This document shows positions 44,314-53,588 of a stretch of 64,000 bases of DNA, one piece after another. A program made the position numbers and the translations under genes. The stretch comes from Fodinibacter sp963747405 (GTDB lineage Bacteria; Actinomycetota; Actinomycetes; Actinomycetales; Dermatophilaceae): the NCBI GenBank assembly GCA_963747405.1, contig CAVVFG010000017.1:1-64000 (forward strand), read 5' to 3'. Numbering within the stretch: the stretch's first letter is position 1; every line of letters begins with the position of its first letter. The notes under the pieces are model-generated. The model searched no databases, was not told the DNA's origin, and saw only the letters and a program-made list of their open reading frames with translations.

Positions 44314-45853
44314 CTCGCCCGGCGCGGGCCAGCAGCCGCGTCGGGCGCTGGCGCAGCATCGCGCCCAGCGCGACGACGAGGGGCACGAAGGTGAGCAGGT
44401 AGCGCGAGCGTCCCTGGAAGACCACCGTGAACAGGGCGATGCCGAGCACGGTGAGTGCGAGGAGGAGCACGTCGCGGCTGGGAGCGCGGGCCCGCAGCGC
44501 GCCGAGACCGCTGACGAGGAGGAGCGCCAGCCAGAGCCCCTGTGCCAGGTCGCTGCGCAGCGGGTACCAGCGCCCGAAGTTGCCGTCCACGGCGTTGACC
44601 ACTCCCCGCACGCCCTCGGTGGGCGGCAGGGTCAATGAGACCGAGTCCTGGCCCTCGCCCCAGGCCCAGAACATCCCGTCCCCCCAGTTCCAGGCCGCCT
44701 TGTTCGCGTAGAAGAGCGCCAGGTCGCCGGGGCCCCGGCTGCTGACCTGGGTCCGGATCCAGTCGCGTGAGTACGCCGTGGCCCCGGTGCCGTCCATCTC
44801 GGCGATGTCCCGCACCAGGTCGGCGTTGTAGCCGCCGTACCGGGTCGGGTTCCCCGGGCTCTTGCTCGGCGTCATCCCGTTCGCCACCCACCACAGCACC
44901 GGCGGCGAGCGGTCGGGAGCGAGCCGGGCCACCGTCACCGGGCCGAGCGCGGTCCTGGCCGTCGCCAGGAGCATCGCCACCAGGGCCACGGTGACGCCGA
45001 TCCAGACCACGGTGCCCACGAGCGCGCCGAGCGAGTCACGCCACCGGGCCCTGAGGTCGACCGCGAGCAGCACCCCGACCACCGTGACGGCGACGACGAG
45101 CACGGCCGGGGTCGCCTTCAGCACCACGGCAGCCGCCGTCAGTGCTGCCGACCCGATCAGCTGCACGCCACCGAGCCAGTCGCGGCGGCGGGCGGCTCGC
45201 AGCACGAGCACGACCGCCCCGGTGAGCAGCGGCATCGCGAGCACGTCGGTGTAGGGAACCGCCATCCACGGCGAGGTCGCGACCAGCGCGACGACGACGA
45301 GCTGGGCGGCGACGGCACGCACCCGCCCCGCCGCCGGTGCCACGAGGGGGTGCACGAGCAGTACGGTCAACCCCGCCGCGACCCCGACGAAGCCGACGAG
45401 GGTCGCCTCGACACGCCACCCGGTCGCCTCCGCCAGCGCGTAGGCCGACCGGTGGACGCTGATCAGCGGATGGGTGTTCGGGTAGCGCGAGAGGTACGTG
45501 ACCTCGCCGTCGGTGAGCGTCTCACCCGTTCGCAGCTTGCCGGCCAGCCGGAAGGCGATGCCCACGTCCCAGCTCCACGGGAACCGCAGCGACGTGCCCA
45601 CCACGAGCGCGAGCGCACCCCCGGCGACGGCGACGAGCCACGGCATCCACCACGTCCGCAGCGCCCGGCGCAACCCCGTCGGGGGCCGCCACAGCAGCCC
45701 CACGAGCAGGAAGCCGATGGTGGCGCCGATGACGACCGGCTGGCGGTACTGGGTGAAGGGGGAGCGGGGTGCGACCAGGGCTGTCACGGCGACGGCGACC
45801 AGGAGGACGCCGACGACGATCGTGACCAGTTGCCCCACCCGAGCCTGCATCAC
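44276..45853 (-). CDS. Polytopic membrane protein, GT-C glycosyltransferase-like
   Basis: 525-residue protein with about 12 hydrophobic helices. After two helices, a loop carrying acidic and Arg residues (SWDVGIAFRLAGKLRTGETL) and a large external loop near residue 310-420 (WWVANGMTPSKSPGNPTR ... YSRDWIRTQ) resemble polyprenyl-phosphate-sugar-dependent GT-C enzymes. The family cannot be named with certainty. TACGAT lies a few nt before the paired ATG codons, so a leaderless start is likely. Convergent to the subtilase with a 38-bp overlap. Confidence 0.6.
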   Translation of the reverse strand: MMQARVGQLVTIVVGVLLVAVAVTALVAPRSPFTQYRQPVVIGATIGFLLVGLLWRPPTGLRRALRTWWMPWLVAVAGGALALVVGTSLRFPWSWDVGIAFRLAGKLRTGETLTDGEVTYLSRYPNTHPLISVHRSAYALAEATGWRVEATLVGFVGVAAGLTVLLVHPLVAPAAGRVRAVAAQLVVVALVATSPWMAVPYTDVLAMPLLTGAVVLVLRAARRRDWLGGVQLIGSAALTAAAVVLKATPAVLVVAVTVVGVLLAVDLRARWRDSLGALVGTVVWIGVTVALVAMLLATARTALGPVTVARLAPDRSPPVLWWVANGMTPSKSPGNPTRYGGYNADLVRDIAEMDGTGATAYSRDWIRTQVSSRGPGDLALFYANKAAWNWGDGMFWAWGEGQDSVSLTLPPTEGVRGVVNAVDGNFGRWYPLRSDLAQGLWLALLLVSGLGALRARAPSRDVLLLALTVLGIALFTVVFQGRSRYLLTFVPLVVALGAMLRQRPTRLLARAGRVSRSPGSGSVPT

Positions 45854-45886
45854 CCGGATCGTACCGACGTGTCACCGGCCGTCGCG

Positions 45887-47632
45887 TCAGGCGGTCACCA
45901 CTGCGTCACGCTCGGCCCGGTTGACCGCCGACATGATTGCGCGCAGCGAGGCCTTGACGATCGACTCGTGCAGGCCGACGCCCCACAGCACCCGCTCGCC
46001 GACGGCGCACTCGACGTATGCGGCGGCGCGTGCGTCGCCGCCGGCCGACAGGGCGTGCTCGTGGTAGTCGAGCACACGCACGTCGACTCCCAGCGGGGTG
46101 AGGGCCTGGATGAAGGCCGCGATCGGGCCGTTGCCGGTGCCGGAGATCGCGACCTCCTTGCCGAAGTCGGTGATCACCGAGTCGATGTGGTCCATGCCGT
46201 CGTCGGCACCGGTCAGCGTCGAGCGCACCGGGGCGAAACGGCCCCAGCGGTCGCCGGGCTCGTCGGCGTGCAGGTACTCGTCGGCGAACATCTGCCAGAT
46301 CTCGACCGCCGAGAGCTCGCCCCCCTCGGAGTCGGTGCGGCGCTGCACGACGTGGCTGAACTCCACCTGGAGCCGGCGCGGCAGGTCGAGCCCGTGCTCG
46401 GCCTTGAGCAGGTACGACACGCCGCCTTTGCCCGACTGGCTGTTGACCCGCACGACGGCCTCGTAGGAGCGGCCGATGTCGTGCGGGTCGATCGGCAGGT
46501 ACGGCACGCCCCAGTCGATGTGGTCGATGTCGACGCCAGCGGCCGTGGTGCGCCGGACCATGTCCTCCAGGCCCTTCTTGATGGCGTCCTGGTGGGAGCC
46601 GGAGAAGGCCGTGTAGACCAGGTCGCCGCCCCACGGGTGCCGCTCGTGCACCGGCAGCTGGTTGCAGTACTCCACGGTGCGCCGGATCTCGGCCATGTCG
46701 GAGAAGTCGATCTGCGGGTCGATGCCCTGGCTGAACAGGTTCATTCCCAGGGTGACCAGGCAGACGTTGCCGGTGCGCTCCCCGTTGCCGAACAGGCAGC
46801 CCTCGATGCGGTCGGCACCGGCCAGGAAGCCGAGCTCGGCGGCGGCGACGCCCTCTCCGCGGTCGTTGTGCGGGTGCAGGCTCACGACGACCGACTCGCG
46901 GCGGTCGAGGTGGCGCACCATCCACTCGATGGAGTCGGCGTAGACGTTCGGGGTCGCCATCTCCACCGTGGCCGGCAGGTTGACGATCATCTTGTGGTCG
47001 GGCGTCGGGTCGATGACGGCGATCACCTCGTTGCAGATGCGCACCGCGAACTCGAGCTCGGTGCCCGTGTACGACTCGGGCGAGTACTCGTAGTAGACGT
47101 CGGTCTCGGGGATGGTCTCCTCGAGCTTCCGGCACAGCCGGGCACCCTGGAGGGCGATGTCGATGATGCCCTCCTCGCTCATCCCGAACACGACGCGACG
47201 CTGCAGCACCGAGGTCGAGTTGTAGAAGTGCACGATCGCCTGCTTCGAGCCGCGGATGGCGTCGAAGGTGCGCTCGATGAGGTGGTCGCGGCACTGGGTG
47301 AGCACCTGGATCGCCACGTCGTCGGGGATGTGCCCGCCGTCGATGAGCTCGCGGCAGAAGTCGTAGTCGGTCTGGCTGGCACTCGGGAAACCGACCTCGA
47401 TCTCCTTGTAGCCCATCCGCACGAGCAGCTTGAACATGCGCATCTTGCGCTCGGCGTCCATCGGGTCGATGAGGGCCTGGTTGCCGTCTCGCAGGTCGAC
47501 CGCGCACCAGCGTGGGGCCTTGGTCATCACCTGGTCGGGCCAGGTGCGGTCGGGCACGTGGACCTCGAGCTGCTCCTGGAACGGCACGTACTTCTGGGTC
47601 GGCATGCCCGAGGGCTGCTGGGGGTGGATCAC
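45887..47632 (-). CDS. leuA: 2-isopropylmalate synthase LeuA
   Basis: First committed enzyme of leucine synthesis: acetyl-CoA plus 2-ketoisovalerate gives 2-isopropylmalate. 581 aa, the long actinobacterial type. Catalytic start DLRDGNQALIDPM at residues 46-58, metal His pair in SLHPHNDRGEG, and GNGERTGN. The C-terminal leucine-sensing domain begins around residue 440. The GTG at 47632 gives the conserved start (IHPQQPSGMP). A 14-residue leader peptide with three Leu codons lies upstream. Confidence 0.96.
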   Translation of the reverse strand: MIHPQQPSGMPTQKYVPFQEQLEVHVPDRTWPDQVMTKAPRWCAVDLRDGNQALIDPMDAERKMRMFKLLVRMGYKEIEVGFPSASQTDYDFCRELIDGGHIPDDVAIQVLTQCRDHLIERTFDAIRGSKQAIVHFYNSTSVLQRRVVFGMSEEGIIDIALQGARLCRKLEETIPETDVYYEYSPESYTGTELEFAVRICNEVIAVIDPTPDHKMIVNLPATVEMATPNVYADSIEWMVRHLDRRESVVVSLHPHNDRGEGVAAAELGFLAGADRIEGCLFGNGERTGNVCLVTLGMNLFSQGIDPQIDFSDMAEIRRTVEYCNQLPVHERHPWGGDLVYTAFSGSHQDAIKKGLEDMVRRTTAAGVDIDHIDWGVPYLPIDPHDIGRSYEAVVRVNSQSGKGGVSYLLKAEHGLDLPRRLQVEFSHVVQRRTDSEGGELSAVEIWQMFADEYLHADEPGDRWGRFAPVRSTLTGADDGMDHIDSVITDFGKEVAISGTGNGPIAAFIQALTPLGVDVRVLDYHEHALSAGGDARAAAYVECAVGERVLWGVGLHESIVKASLRAIMSAVNRAERDAVVTA

Positions 47633-47704
47633 TGGTCTGCTTCCTTCACACGTCGTCGGGGTTCAGCCGGTGCAGCAGCAGCTCCGCGACGAGGGGCGGC
47701 CGAT

Positions 47705-47749
47705 TCAGGCCCCGCCGCGGCAGCGAAGGAGGAGGCGTCCAGTACGCAC
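47705..47749 (-). CDS. leuA leader peptide (Leu-codon attenuator)
   Basis: GTG CGT ACT GGA CGC then CTC CTC CTT and CGC TGC CGC GGC GGG GCC TGA: a 14-residue peptide, MRTGRLLLRCRGGA. It ends 72 nt before the leuA start on the same strand. Three consecutive Leu codons in a short leader are the hallmark of leucine-responsive attenuation, described upstream of leuA in Actinobacteria. The gap to leuA is GC-rich and can fold, but I cannot assign the exact alternative structures by eye. Confidence 0.75.
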   Translation of the reverse strand: MRTGRLLLRCRGGA

Positions 47750-47802
47750 GCGACAAGCGTCCCACGGGACCGGCAGCGCGCCAACCCCGGGGCGGTCGCG
47801 GG

Positions 47803-48498
47803 TCACATCTCGGGACGCAGCACGGCCACGGTGACACTGCGGCGCACCTCGAACCCGACCCGGCGGTAGAGGCGGTGGGCGCCCTCGTTGCCGTCGCGCA
47901 CGTGCAGCATCGCGCGGTCGCCACGCTCCTGGATGCCGTGCGCCGCGGCCAGCGTGACGACGGCGCCCAGACCTGCGCCGCGCACCGCCGGGTCGACGCA
48001 GACCCCCGAGACCTCGCCGAAGCCGTCGACCCGCATCCGCTCCCCCGCCATCGCGACGAGCCGGCCCCCGCGGCGGATGCCGAACCAGCGCCCGGTGAGG
48101 TGGCTGTTCGGGCCGAAGGGCCCGGGTTCGGTGGCCGCCGCCAGGGGGACCATGTCGGGTGAGTCGGATGCCGTGAGCTCGACCACCTCGCGGGTCGCCT
48201 GCGCCGGCGGCTCGGTGAGGTCGCCGGCGACGTACTGCGTGGCGGGTTCGCGGAGCAGCTCGCGCCAGCCGGCTGGTGTTGGCTCGACCTCGCCGCGGAG
48301 GAAGACGGCAGTGCCGCCCTGGCCGACGAGCTCGGCCAGGGCCTCCCAGCCGGCGGGGTCGAGGTGCTCGACCCCGCAGAACGGTGCGATCTCGTCGCGG
48401 TAGCGGCGGGCCACGCCACCGGCGCCGCTCTCGGCGAGGTGGGCGTGGGGGCCGGTGAGGGCGTGCCACGCCACGTCGTCGAGCACGTGGTCGGTCAC
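47803..48498 (-). CDS. GNAT family N-acetyltransferase
   Basis: 231-residue protein. The acetyl-CoA site is VDPAVRGAGLGAVVTLAAA (R/Q-x-x-G-x-G/A) preceded by the beta4 strand GEVSGVCV; the end (HVRDGNEGAHRLYRRVGFEV) is the usual GNAT alpha4-beta6. The N-terminal half is a separate, less conserved domain, as in FR47-like acetyltransferases. Substrate unknown. It follows dimethylargininase with a 3-nt gap, so it is probably in the acdS operon. Confidence 0.88.
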   Translation of the reverse strand: MTDHVLDDVAWHALTGPHAHLAESGAGGVARRYRDEIAPFCGVEHLDPAGWEALAELVGQGGTAVFLRGEVEPTPAGWRELLREPATQYVAGDLTEPPAQATREVVELTASDSPDMVPLAAATEPGPFGPNSHLTGRWFGIRRGGRLVAMAGERMRVDGFGEVSGVCVDPAVRGAGLGAVVTLAAAHGIQERGDRAMLHVRDGNEGAHRLYRRVGFEVRRSVTVAVLRPEM

Positions 48499-48501
48499 GG
48501 C

Positions 48502-49296
48502 TCAGCCCCGGACCCGCACCGAGAGGCACGTGACGCAGCCCTCGAGCTTCTCGAACTCCGACACGTCGACCTCGGTGACGGTGTAGTCGCGCTCGCGGTA
48601 GGAGGCCGCGGTGCGCGGTGCGCTGGTCGCCATCAGCAGGTGGTCGTCGGCCAGGTGCACGACGTGGGCGCCGCCTTCCTCAGGCACGTCCTCGTAGGCG
48701 GGGAACGCCTTCTTGTCGTCGACGACCGGGCCCCAGCCGACCACGGTGCCGTCGGGCAGGGCGGTGCAGGCCGACTTCAGGTGCAGCACCCGCTCGACCG
48801 GCACGGCCTGCACCCGAACTCCGAACTCGCGCAGGTGCATTGCGAGCTGCTGGATGCCGATTCCGTTGGTGCGCCCGCCGAGGCCGACGTAGGCGGTGCC
48901 CCCCGCGCGCAGCACGTCGCCACCGTCGAGGGTGCCGGGCGCCTCGATGTGGGCGATGCGCAGGCCGAGGTCACGCACCGCCCGCTCGACACCGGCCACC
49001 TCTCCGCGGCGCTCGGGGGCGCCGGAGCGGGCGATGACGGCGAGGTCACCGTGCACGACGACCGGGTCCTCGACGAAGACGGCGTCGGGGTGGTCGTCGG
49101 CGGGCTCCACCTCGACGATCGTCCAGCCGTTGCGGCTCAGCGCGTCCACGTATCCCTGCCACTGCTGGCGGGCCAGGTCGAGGTCGACCGGGGTGCGGTC
49201 GAGGTGGGTGACGATGCCATCGGCCAGGCGCGGGCCGGGCCGGCGGACGAGCGCGATGGGGGGCGTCACAGCATCCGGGCTCACGAGGCCGGCCAC
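48502..49296 (-). CDS. ddaH: Dimethylargininase (DDAH)-family amidinohydrolase
   Basis: 264 residues, guanidino-modifying enzyme fold. DDAH turns N-methylated arginines into citrulline. The active-site Cys is near the C-terminus (EKLEGCVTCLSVRVRG), the His is in VLHLKSACTALPDG, and substrate-binding acidic residues are in AVFVEDPVVV and GTLDGGDVL. It overlaps the stop of the ACC deaminase gene by 16 nt, so the two are co-translated. The natural substrate in this organism is not known. Confidence 0.87.
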   Translation of the reverse strand: MAGLVSPDAVTPPIALVRRPGPRLADGIVTHLDRTPVDLDLARQQWQGYVDALSRNGWTIVEVEPADDHPDAVFVEDPVVVHGDLAVIARSGAPERRGEVAGVERAVRDLGLRIAHIEAPGTLDGGDVLRAGGTAYVGLGGRTNGIGIQQLAMHLREFGVRVQAVPVERVLHLKSACTALPDGTVVGWGPVVDDKKAFPAYEDVPEEGGAHVVHLADDHLLMATSAPRTAASYRERDYTVTEVDVSEFEKLEGCVTCLSVRVRG

Positions 49297-50306
49297 AGCG
49301 AGTGGTAGGCGTTGAGCGCGGGCTGGCCGCCGAGGTGGGCGTAGAGCACCGTCGAGTCCCTGGGGATGTCGGCGGAGCGCACCAGGTCGATGAGCCCGGC
49401 CAGCGACTTGCCCTCGTAGACGGGGTCGGTGATCATCGCCTCGAGCTCGGCGCCCAGGCGCATCGCCTCCATGGTGGAGTCGACGGGGACGCCGTAGCGG
49501 TCACCGGCCCAGTCGGGCAGCAGGGTGAACTCGTCGTCGCGCAGGTCGCGGCCGAGCTCGATGACCTCGGCGGTGTGGCGGGCGATCCGCTCGAGCTGGG
49601 AGCGGGTGGCGTCGAGGGTGGCAGAGGCGTCGATGCCGATGACGCGGCGCTTGACGCCGGTGAGGTCCTCGAGCGCGGCGAATCCCGCGACCATCCCGGC
49701 GTGGGTGGAGCAGGTGACCGTGCAGACCACGATGGTGTCGAAGTGCACGCCGAGCGCCTTCTCCTGCTCCGCGAGCTCGAAGGCGTAGTTGGCGAAACCG
49801 ACTCCCCCGAGGGGGTGTTCGCTGGCACCGGCCGGGATCGGGTACGGAGTGCCGCCGCCCTCCTCCACCTCGCGCAGCGCGTCCTTCCACGAGTCGCGGA
49901 TGCCGATGTCGAAGCCGTGCGGGTCGAGGCGGGAGTCGGCGCCCATCATCCGGGAGAGCAGGATGTTGCCGACCTTGTCGTTGACCGGGTCGTCCCACGG
50001 CACCCACTTCTCCTGCACCAGACGGCATTTCAGGCCGAGGTGTGCGGCCACCGCGGCGACCTGACGGGTGTGGTTCGACTGGTAACCGCCGATCGACACG
50101 AGGGTGTCGGCGCCGCTGGCGAGCACGTCGGGGACGATGTACTCGAGCTTGCGGATCTTGTTGCCGCCGAACGCCAGCCCGCTGTTGACGTCCTCACGCT
50201 TGGCCCACACCTGAGCTCCGCCGAGGTGGTCGCTGAGTCGGCGCAGGTGCTGCAGCGGGCTGGGACCGAAGGTGAGCTGGTGGCGCGGGATGTCGTGGAG
50301 ACGCAT
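49281..50306 (-). CDS. acdS: 1-aminocyclopropane-1-carboxylate deaminase
   Basis: PLP enzyme that breaks ACC, the ethylene precursor, into ammonia and 2-oxobutyrate, a trait of plant-associated bacteria. 341 aa. The PLP Lys is in GGNKIRKLEY and the Ser/Asn-His binding block is IGGYQSNHTR (Val or Ile is usual where Tyr stands). The C-terminal VLYAHLGGQPALNAY is typical. Related D-cysteine desulfhydrases share most motifs, so the activity should be tested. It is followed by dimethylargininase and a GNAT gene in one run. Confidence 0.88.
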   Translation of the reverse strand: MRLHDIPRHQLTFGPSPLQHLRRLSDHLGGAQVWAKREDVNSGLAFGGNKIRKLEYIVPDVLASGADTLVSIGGYQSNHTRQVAAVAAHLGLKCRLVQEKWVPWDDPVNDKVGNILLSRMMGADSRLDPHGFDIGIRDSWKDALREVEEGGGTPYPIPAGASEHPLGGVGFANYAFELAEQEKALGVHFDTIVVCTVTCSTHAGMVAGFAALEDLTGVKRRVIGIDASATLDATRSQLERIARHTAEVIELGRDLRDDEFTLLPDWAGDRYGVPVDSTMEAMRLGAELEAMITDPVYEGKSLAGLIDLVRSADIPRDSTVLYAHLGGQPALNAYHSLWPAS

Positions 50307-50372
50307 GCTGCTGGTTCTACCACCGACAACCCGGATGCGGTCAGGGACGTCCGTGGGCCACCCTTGGTTCTC

Positions 50373-51278
50373 GTGACCACCGACCTGCCTGCCGGCCTGA
50401 CCGCCCGGCCGCTCACGCCGAACGACCTCGACGCGGCCTTCGCCGTGTACTCCGGTGCCGAGCTCGAGGATGCCGGCCACCTCGCGCTCGAGCCGGAGGA
50501 CATCGCGGGCGACTGGGCACGTCCCAGCTTCGACCTCGCGGCCGACAGCATCGGCGTCTTCGACGGCGACCGGCTGGTCGGGGCGGCCGAGGTGACCCGG
50601 GGTGGCTCTCGGTCCGAGGGGGCGGTGCTCCCGGGCGAGCGGGGACGTGGCATCGGGTCGTGGCTGGTGGTGTGGATCGAGCGGCGCGCGAGGGAGATGG
50701 GGGCCCGCCGGGTCGGGCAGGTGACGTCGGACGGGTCGCTCCCCCAGCGGCTGCTGCGCGGGAGGGGCTACACGCTGGGCCACACGTCGTGGGTGCTGGA
50801 GCTGCCCGAGGGCCGCGAGTTGGCCGAGCGGCCGCTGCCCCCTGGCTACGTGATCGTGACGGCCGACACCGAGGAACGGACGCGGGCGGCCTACGACGTC
50901 CTCCAGGACGCGTTCGACGAGTGGGAGGGCCGGGTGCGCGAGTCGTTCGAGGACTGGGCGGCGACGACCGTGCGGCGGCCCGGCGCCCAGCCGTGGCAGC
51001 TGCGGGTGGTCGAGCACGAGGGTGCGGTCGTCGGCGCCTCCTTCACCATCGTCGACAGCCAGGGCGCCGGCTACGTGCACCAGCTCGCCGTGCAGCGCGC
51101 GCACCGCGGTCGCGGTCTGGCCCAGTCCCTGCTTGCCGACGCGTTCGGCCAGGCCCGTGAGCGGGGCGCCCAGCGCAGCGAGCTGTCGACCGACTCACGC
51201 ACGGGGGCGCTCGACCTCTACCTCAAGGTGGGCATGGAGGTCACCCAGACCTGGACCTTCCTGGTGACCGACCTCTGA
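50373..51278 (+). CDS. Tandem GNAT acetyltransferase
   Basis: 301 residues with two GNAT domains. The first has VLPGERGRGIGSWLVVWIE (about residues 88-106), the second VQRAHRGRGLAQSLLADAF (about 247-265), and the end is YLKVGMEV. Such double-GNAT proteins include mycothiol synthase-like enzymes, but nothing here fixes the substrate. Divergent to acdS with a 66-nt gap. The GTG at 50373 is the best start. Confidence 0.85.
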   Translation: MTTDLPAGLTARPLTPNDLDAAFAVYSGAELEDAGHLALEPEDIAGDWARPSFDLAADSIGVFDGDRLVGAAEVTRGGSRSEGAVLPGERGRGIGSWLVVWIERRAREMGARRVGQVTSDGSLPQRLLRGRGYTLGHTSWVLELPEGRELAERPLPPGYVIVTADTEERTRAAYDVLQDAFDEWEGRVRESFEDWAATTVRRPGAQPWQLRVVEHEGAVVGASFTIVDSQGAGYVHQLAVQRAHRGRGLAQSLLADAFGQARERGAQRSELSTDSRTGALDLYLKVGMEVTQTWTFLVTDL

Positions 51279-51283
51279 CGGGG

Positions 51284-51538
51284 TCAGGCGCGCAGCGAGC
51301 CGACCAGGGAGACGTACTCCTCGCGGGCGTCCTCGACGCTCATCCCCTGCACCGAGGCCCAGGCGTCGTGCTTCGCGCGACCCACCGGGTTGGTGAAACC
51401 GGGGCGCTTGCCCTGCACGTCGCCCTCGCTCGCCTGCTTGTAGAGGGCGTAGAGCCGCAGCTTGGTCTCGTTGCCGGGGTCGATCACGAGTGAGTTGACG
51501 TGGGCGGCAGCGGCATGGAACTCGTCCTCGGTGGCCAT
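51284..51538 (-). CDS. Acyl-CoA-binding protein (ACBP)
   Basis: 84-residue four-helix acyl-CoA carrier. Diagnostic blocks are LRLYALYKQASEGDVQGKRP, FTNPVGRAKHDAWASVQGMS and AREEYV, close to eukaryotic ACBP. The product is small, cytosolic and holds long-chain acyl-CoA. Divergent to an acyl-CoA dehydrogenase, so the two may act in fatty-acid degradation. The ATG has TAGAGT 6 nt upstream. Confidence 0.9.
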   Translation of the reverse strand: MATEDEFHAAAAHVNSLVIDPGNETKLRLYALYKQASEGDVQGKRPGFTNPVGRAKHDAWASVQGMSVEDAREEYVSLVGSLRA

Positions 51539-51544
51539 GGCGCC

Positions 51545-51550
51545 ACTCTA
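51545..51550 (-). promoter_or_regulatory. -10 element of the ACBP gene
   Basis: TAGAGT on the minus strand, 6 nt before the ATG at 51538. Confidence 0.35.
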
Positions 51551-51597
51551 GGGCGGCAGGTGAGACTGTGGAACACCCACCTTCCACAGGAGCCACG

Positions 51598-53562
51598 ATG
51601 AGCGCGAGCACCGGGACCACGCACACCGACGACCAGACCGGCGGCCAGGCCCCGCGGGTCTCCGAGCGAGAGGCGCGCGACGTCGCGGAACAGGCGCGCG
51701 AGAGCGGCTGGGGCAAGCCCAGCTTCGCCAAGGAGCTCTACCTGGGCCGCTTCGACCTCGACCTGGTGCACCCGCACCCGCGGCCGGAGGCCGTCGACGA
51801 GGCGCGCGGCGAGGCGTTCCTGGCCCGGCTGCGCGAGGTGTGCGCCGGCATCGACGGGGCGCGGATCGAGCGTGAGGCACGGATCCCCGACGAGGACATC
51901 GCCGCGCTCGCCGAGATCGGTGCGTTCGGCATGAAGATCCCCACGGAGTACGGCGGCCTGGGGCTGACGATGCGCTCCTACGGACGGGCCCTGATGCTGA
52001 TCGGCTCGGTGCACCCCGCCTTCGGGGCGATGCTGTCGGCCCACCAGTCGATCGGTGTGCCCGAACCGGTCAAGCTGGTCGGCACGCCGGAGCAGAAGTC
52101 GCACTTCCTGCCACGGTGCGCGGCCGGAGCGATCTCGGCGTTCCTGCTCACCGAGCCCGACGTCGGGTCCGACCCGGCGCGGATGGAGAGCACGGCCGTG
52201 CTGACCGACGACGGGAGTGAGTACCTGCTCGACGGCGTGAAGCTGTGGACCACCAACGGGGTGGTGGCGGAGCTGCTGGTCGTGATGGCTCGGGTGCCGA
52301 AGCACGCAGGCGGGCGGGGCGGCATCACGGCCTTCGTGGTGGAGGGGAACGCCCCCGGCATCACGGTGGAGCGGCGCAACGGCTTCATGGGGCTGCGCGG
52401 GATCGAGAACGGGCTGACCCGGCTGCACCAGGTGCGGGTGCCGGTCGAGAACCGGCTGGGCGGCGAGGGTGAAGGGCTGAAGATCGCGCTGACCACGCTG
52501 AACGCCGGGCGGCTGTCGATCCCGGCGATGTGCTCCGCCGGAGCGAAGTGGTCGCTCAAGATCGCCCGGGAGTGGTCGGCCGAGCGGGTGCAGTGGGGAC
52601 GGCCCGTGGGCCGGCACGAGGCCGTAGCGGGCAAGATCGCGTTCATCGCGGCCACCGCCTACGCCATGGAGTCGGTCGTCGAGCTGACCTGCGCGATGGC
52701 CGATGCCGGCGAGACCGACATCCGGATCGAGGCGGCGCTGGCGAAGCTGTGGGCGAGCGAGATGGGGTGGCTGGTCGCCGACGAGCTGGTGCAGATCCGC
52801 GGCGGCCGGGGCTACGAGTCGGCGGCGTCGCTGGCGGCTCGTGGCGAGCGGGCGGTGCCCGCCGAGCAGCAGCTGCGCGACGTGCGGATCAACCGGATCT
52901 TCGAGGGGTCGAGCGAGATCATGCACCTGCTGATCGCCCGGGAGGCGGTCGACGAGCACCTCAAGGCGGCCGGTGACCTCGCCTCGGCGGATGCTGACCT
53001 GTCGGCCAAGGCCAGGGCGGCCGCGGGGGCGAGCGGGTTCTACGCGAGGTGGCTGCCGCAGTTGGTGACCGGGGCGGGGTCGGTGCCGACGTCGTTCGGG
53101 GAGTTCGGCCCACTGGCCAGGCACCTGCGCTACGTCGAGCGATCCTCGCGCCGGCTGGCGCGCCAGACCTTCTACGGGATGTCGCGCTGGCAGGCGGCGA
53201 TGGAGCAGCACCAACGCTTCCTGGGCCGCATCGTCGACATCGGCGCGGAGCTGTTCGCGATGGCCGCTGCCTGCGTGCGAGCGCAGATGCTGCTCGCCGA
53301 CGACCCCGAGCGGGGGCGGTCGGCGCAGCGGCTGGCCGACGCCTTCTGCGGGCAGGCGCGGATGCGGGTCGACGTGCTGTTCGACGAGCTGTGGACCAAC
53401 TCCGACGACACCGATCGCAAGCTGGCGGCGTCGGTGCTGGCCGGTGACCTCACCTGGCTCGAGGAGGGCGTGCTCGACCCGAGCGAGGGCACCGGACCGT
53501 GGATCGCCCGGTGGGAGGCCGGGGCCAGCTCTGCGGAGTCGGTCTGGCGGGCAGTGCGCTAG
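51598..53562 (+). CDS. Acyl-CoA dehydrogenase family protein (FadE-like)
   Basis: 654-residue flavoprotein for the first step of beta-oxidation. The FAD/substrate block is FLLTEPDVGSDPARM, followed by WTTNGVVAELLVVMAR, the helical domain, and GGRGYESA ... RINRIFEGSSEIMHLLI. A C-terminal extension of about 190 residues beyond the core is typical of the long type. The ATG at 51598 has CAGGAG just upstream. The acyl-CoA-binding protein gene is divergent. Confidence 0.92.
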   Translation: MSASTGTTHTDDQTGGQAPRVSEREARDVAEQARESGWGKPSFAKELYLGRFDLDLVHPHPRPEAVDEARGEAFLARLREVCAGIDGARIEREARIPDEDIAALAEIGAFGMKIPTEYGGLGLTMRSYGRALMLIGSVHPAFGAMLSAHQSIGVPEPVKLVGTPEQKSHFLPRCAAGAISAFLLTEPDVGSDPARMESTAVLTDDGSEYLLDGVKLWTTNGVVAELLVVMARVPKHAGGRGGITAFVVEGNAPGITVERRNGFMGLRGIENGLTRLHQVRVPVENRLGGEGEGLKIALTTLNAGRLSIPAMCSAGAKWSLKIAREWSAERVQWGRPVGRHEAVAGKIAFIAATAYAMESVVELTCAMADAGETDIRIEAALAKLWASEMGWLVADELVQIRGGRGYESAASLAARGERAVPAEQQLRDVRINRIFEGSSEIMHLLIAREAVDEHLKAAGDLASADADLSAKARAAAGASGFYARWLPQLVTGAGSVPTSFGEFGPLARHLRYVERSSRRLARQTFYGMSRWQAAMEQHQRFLGRIVDIGAELFAMAAACVRAQMLLADDPERGRSAQRLADAFCGQARMRVDVLFDELWTNSDDTDRKLAASVLAGDLTWLEEGVLDPSEGTGPWIARWEAGASSAESVWRAVR

Positions 53563-53588
53563 CGGGCTGAGGGCTGGGCGCTGGCGGC

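Noticed and set aside
45350..47869. 839-codon plus-strand open frame opposite leuA
   Set aside because: Antisense to leuA and the membrane protein gene; composition is that of a shadow frame.
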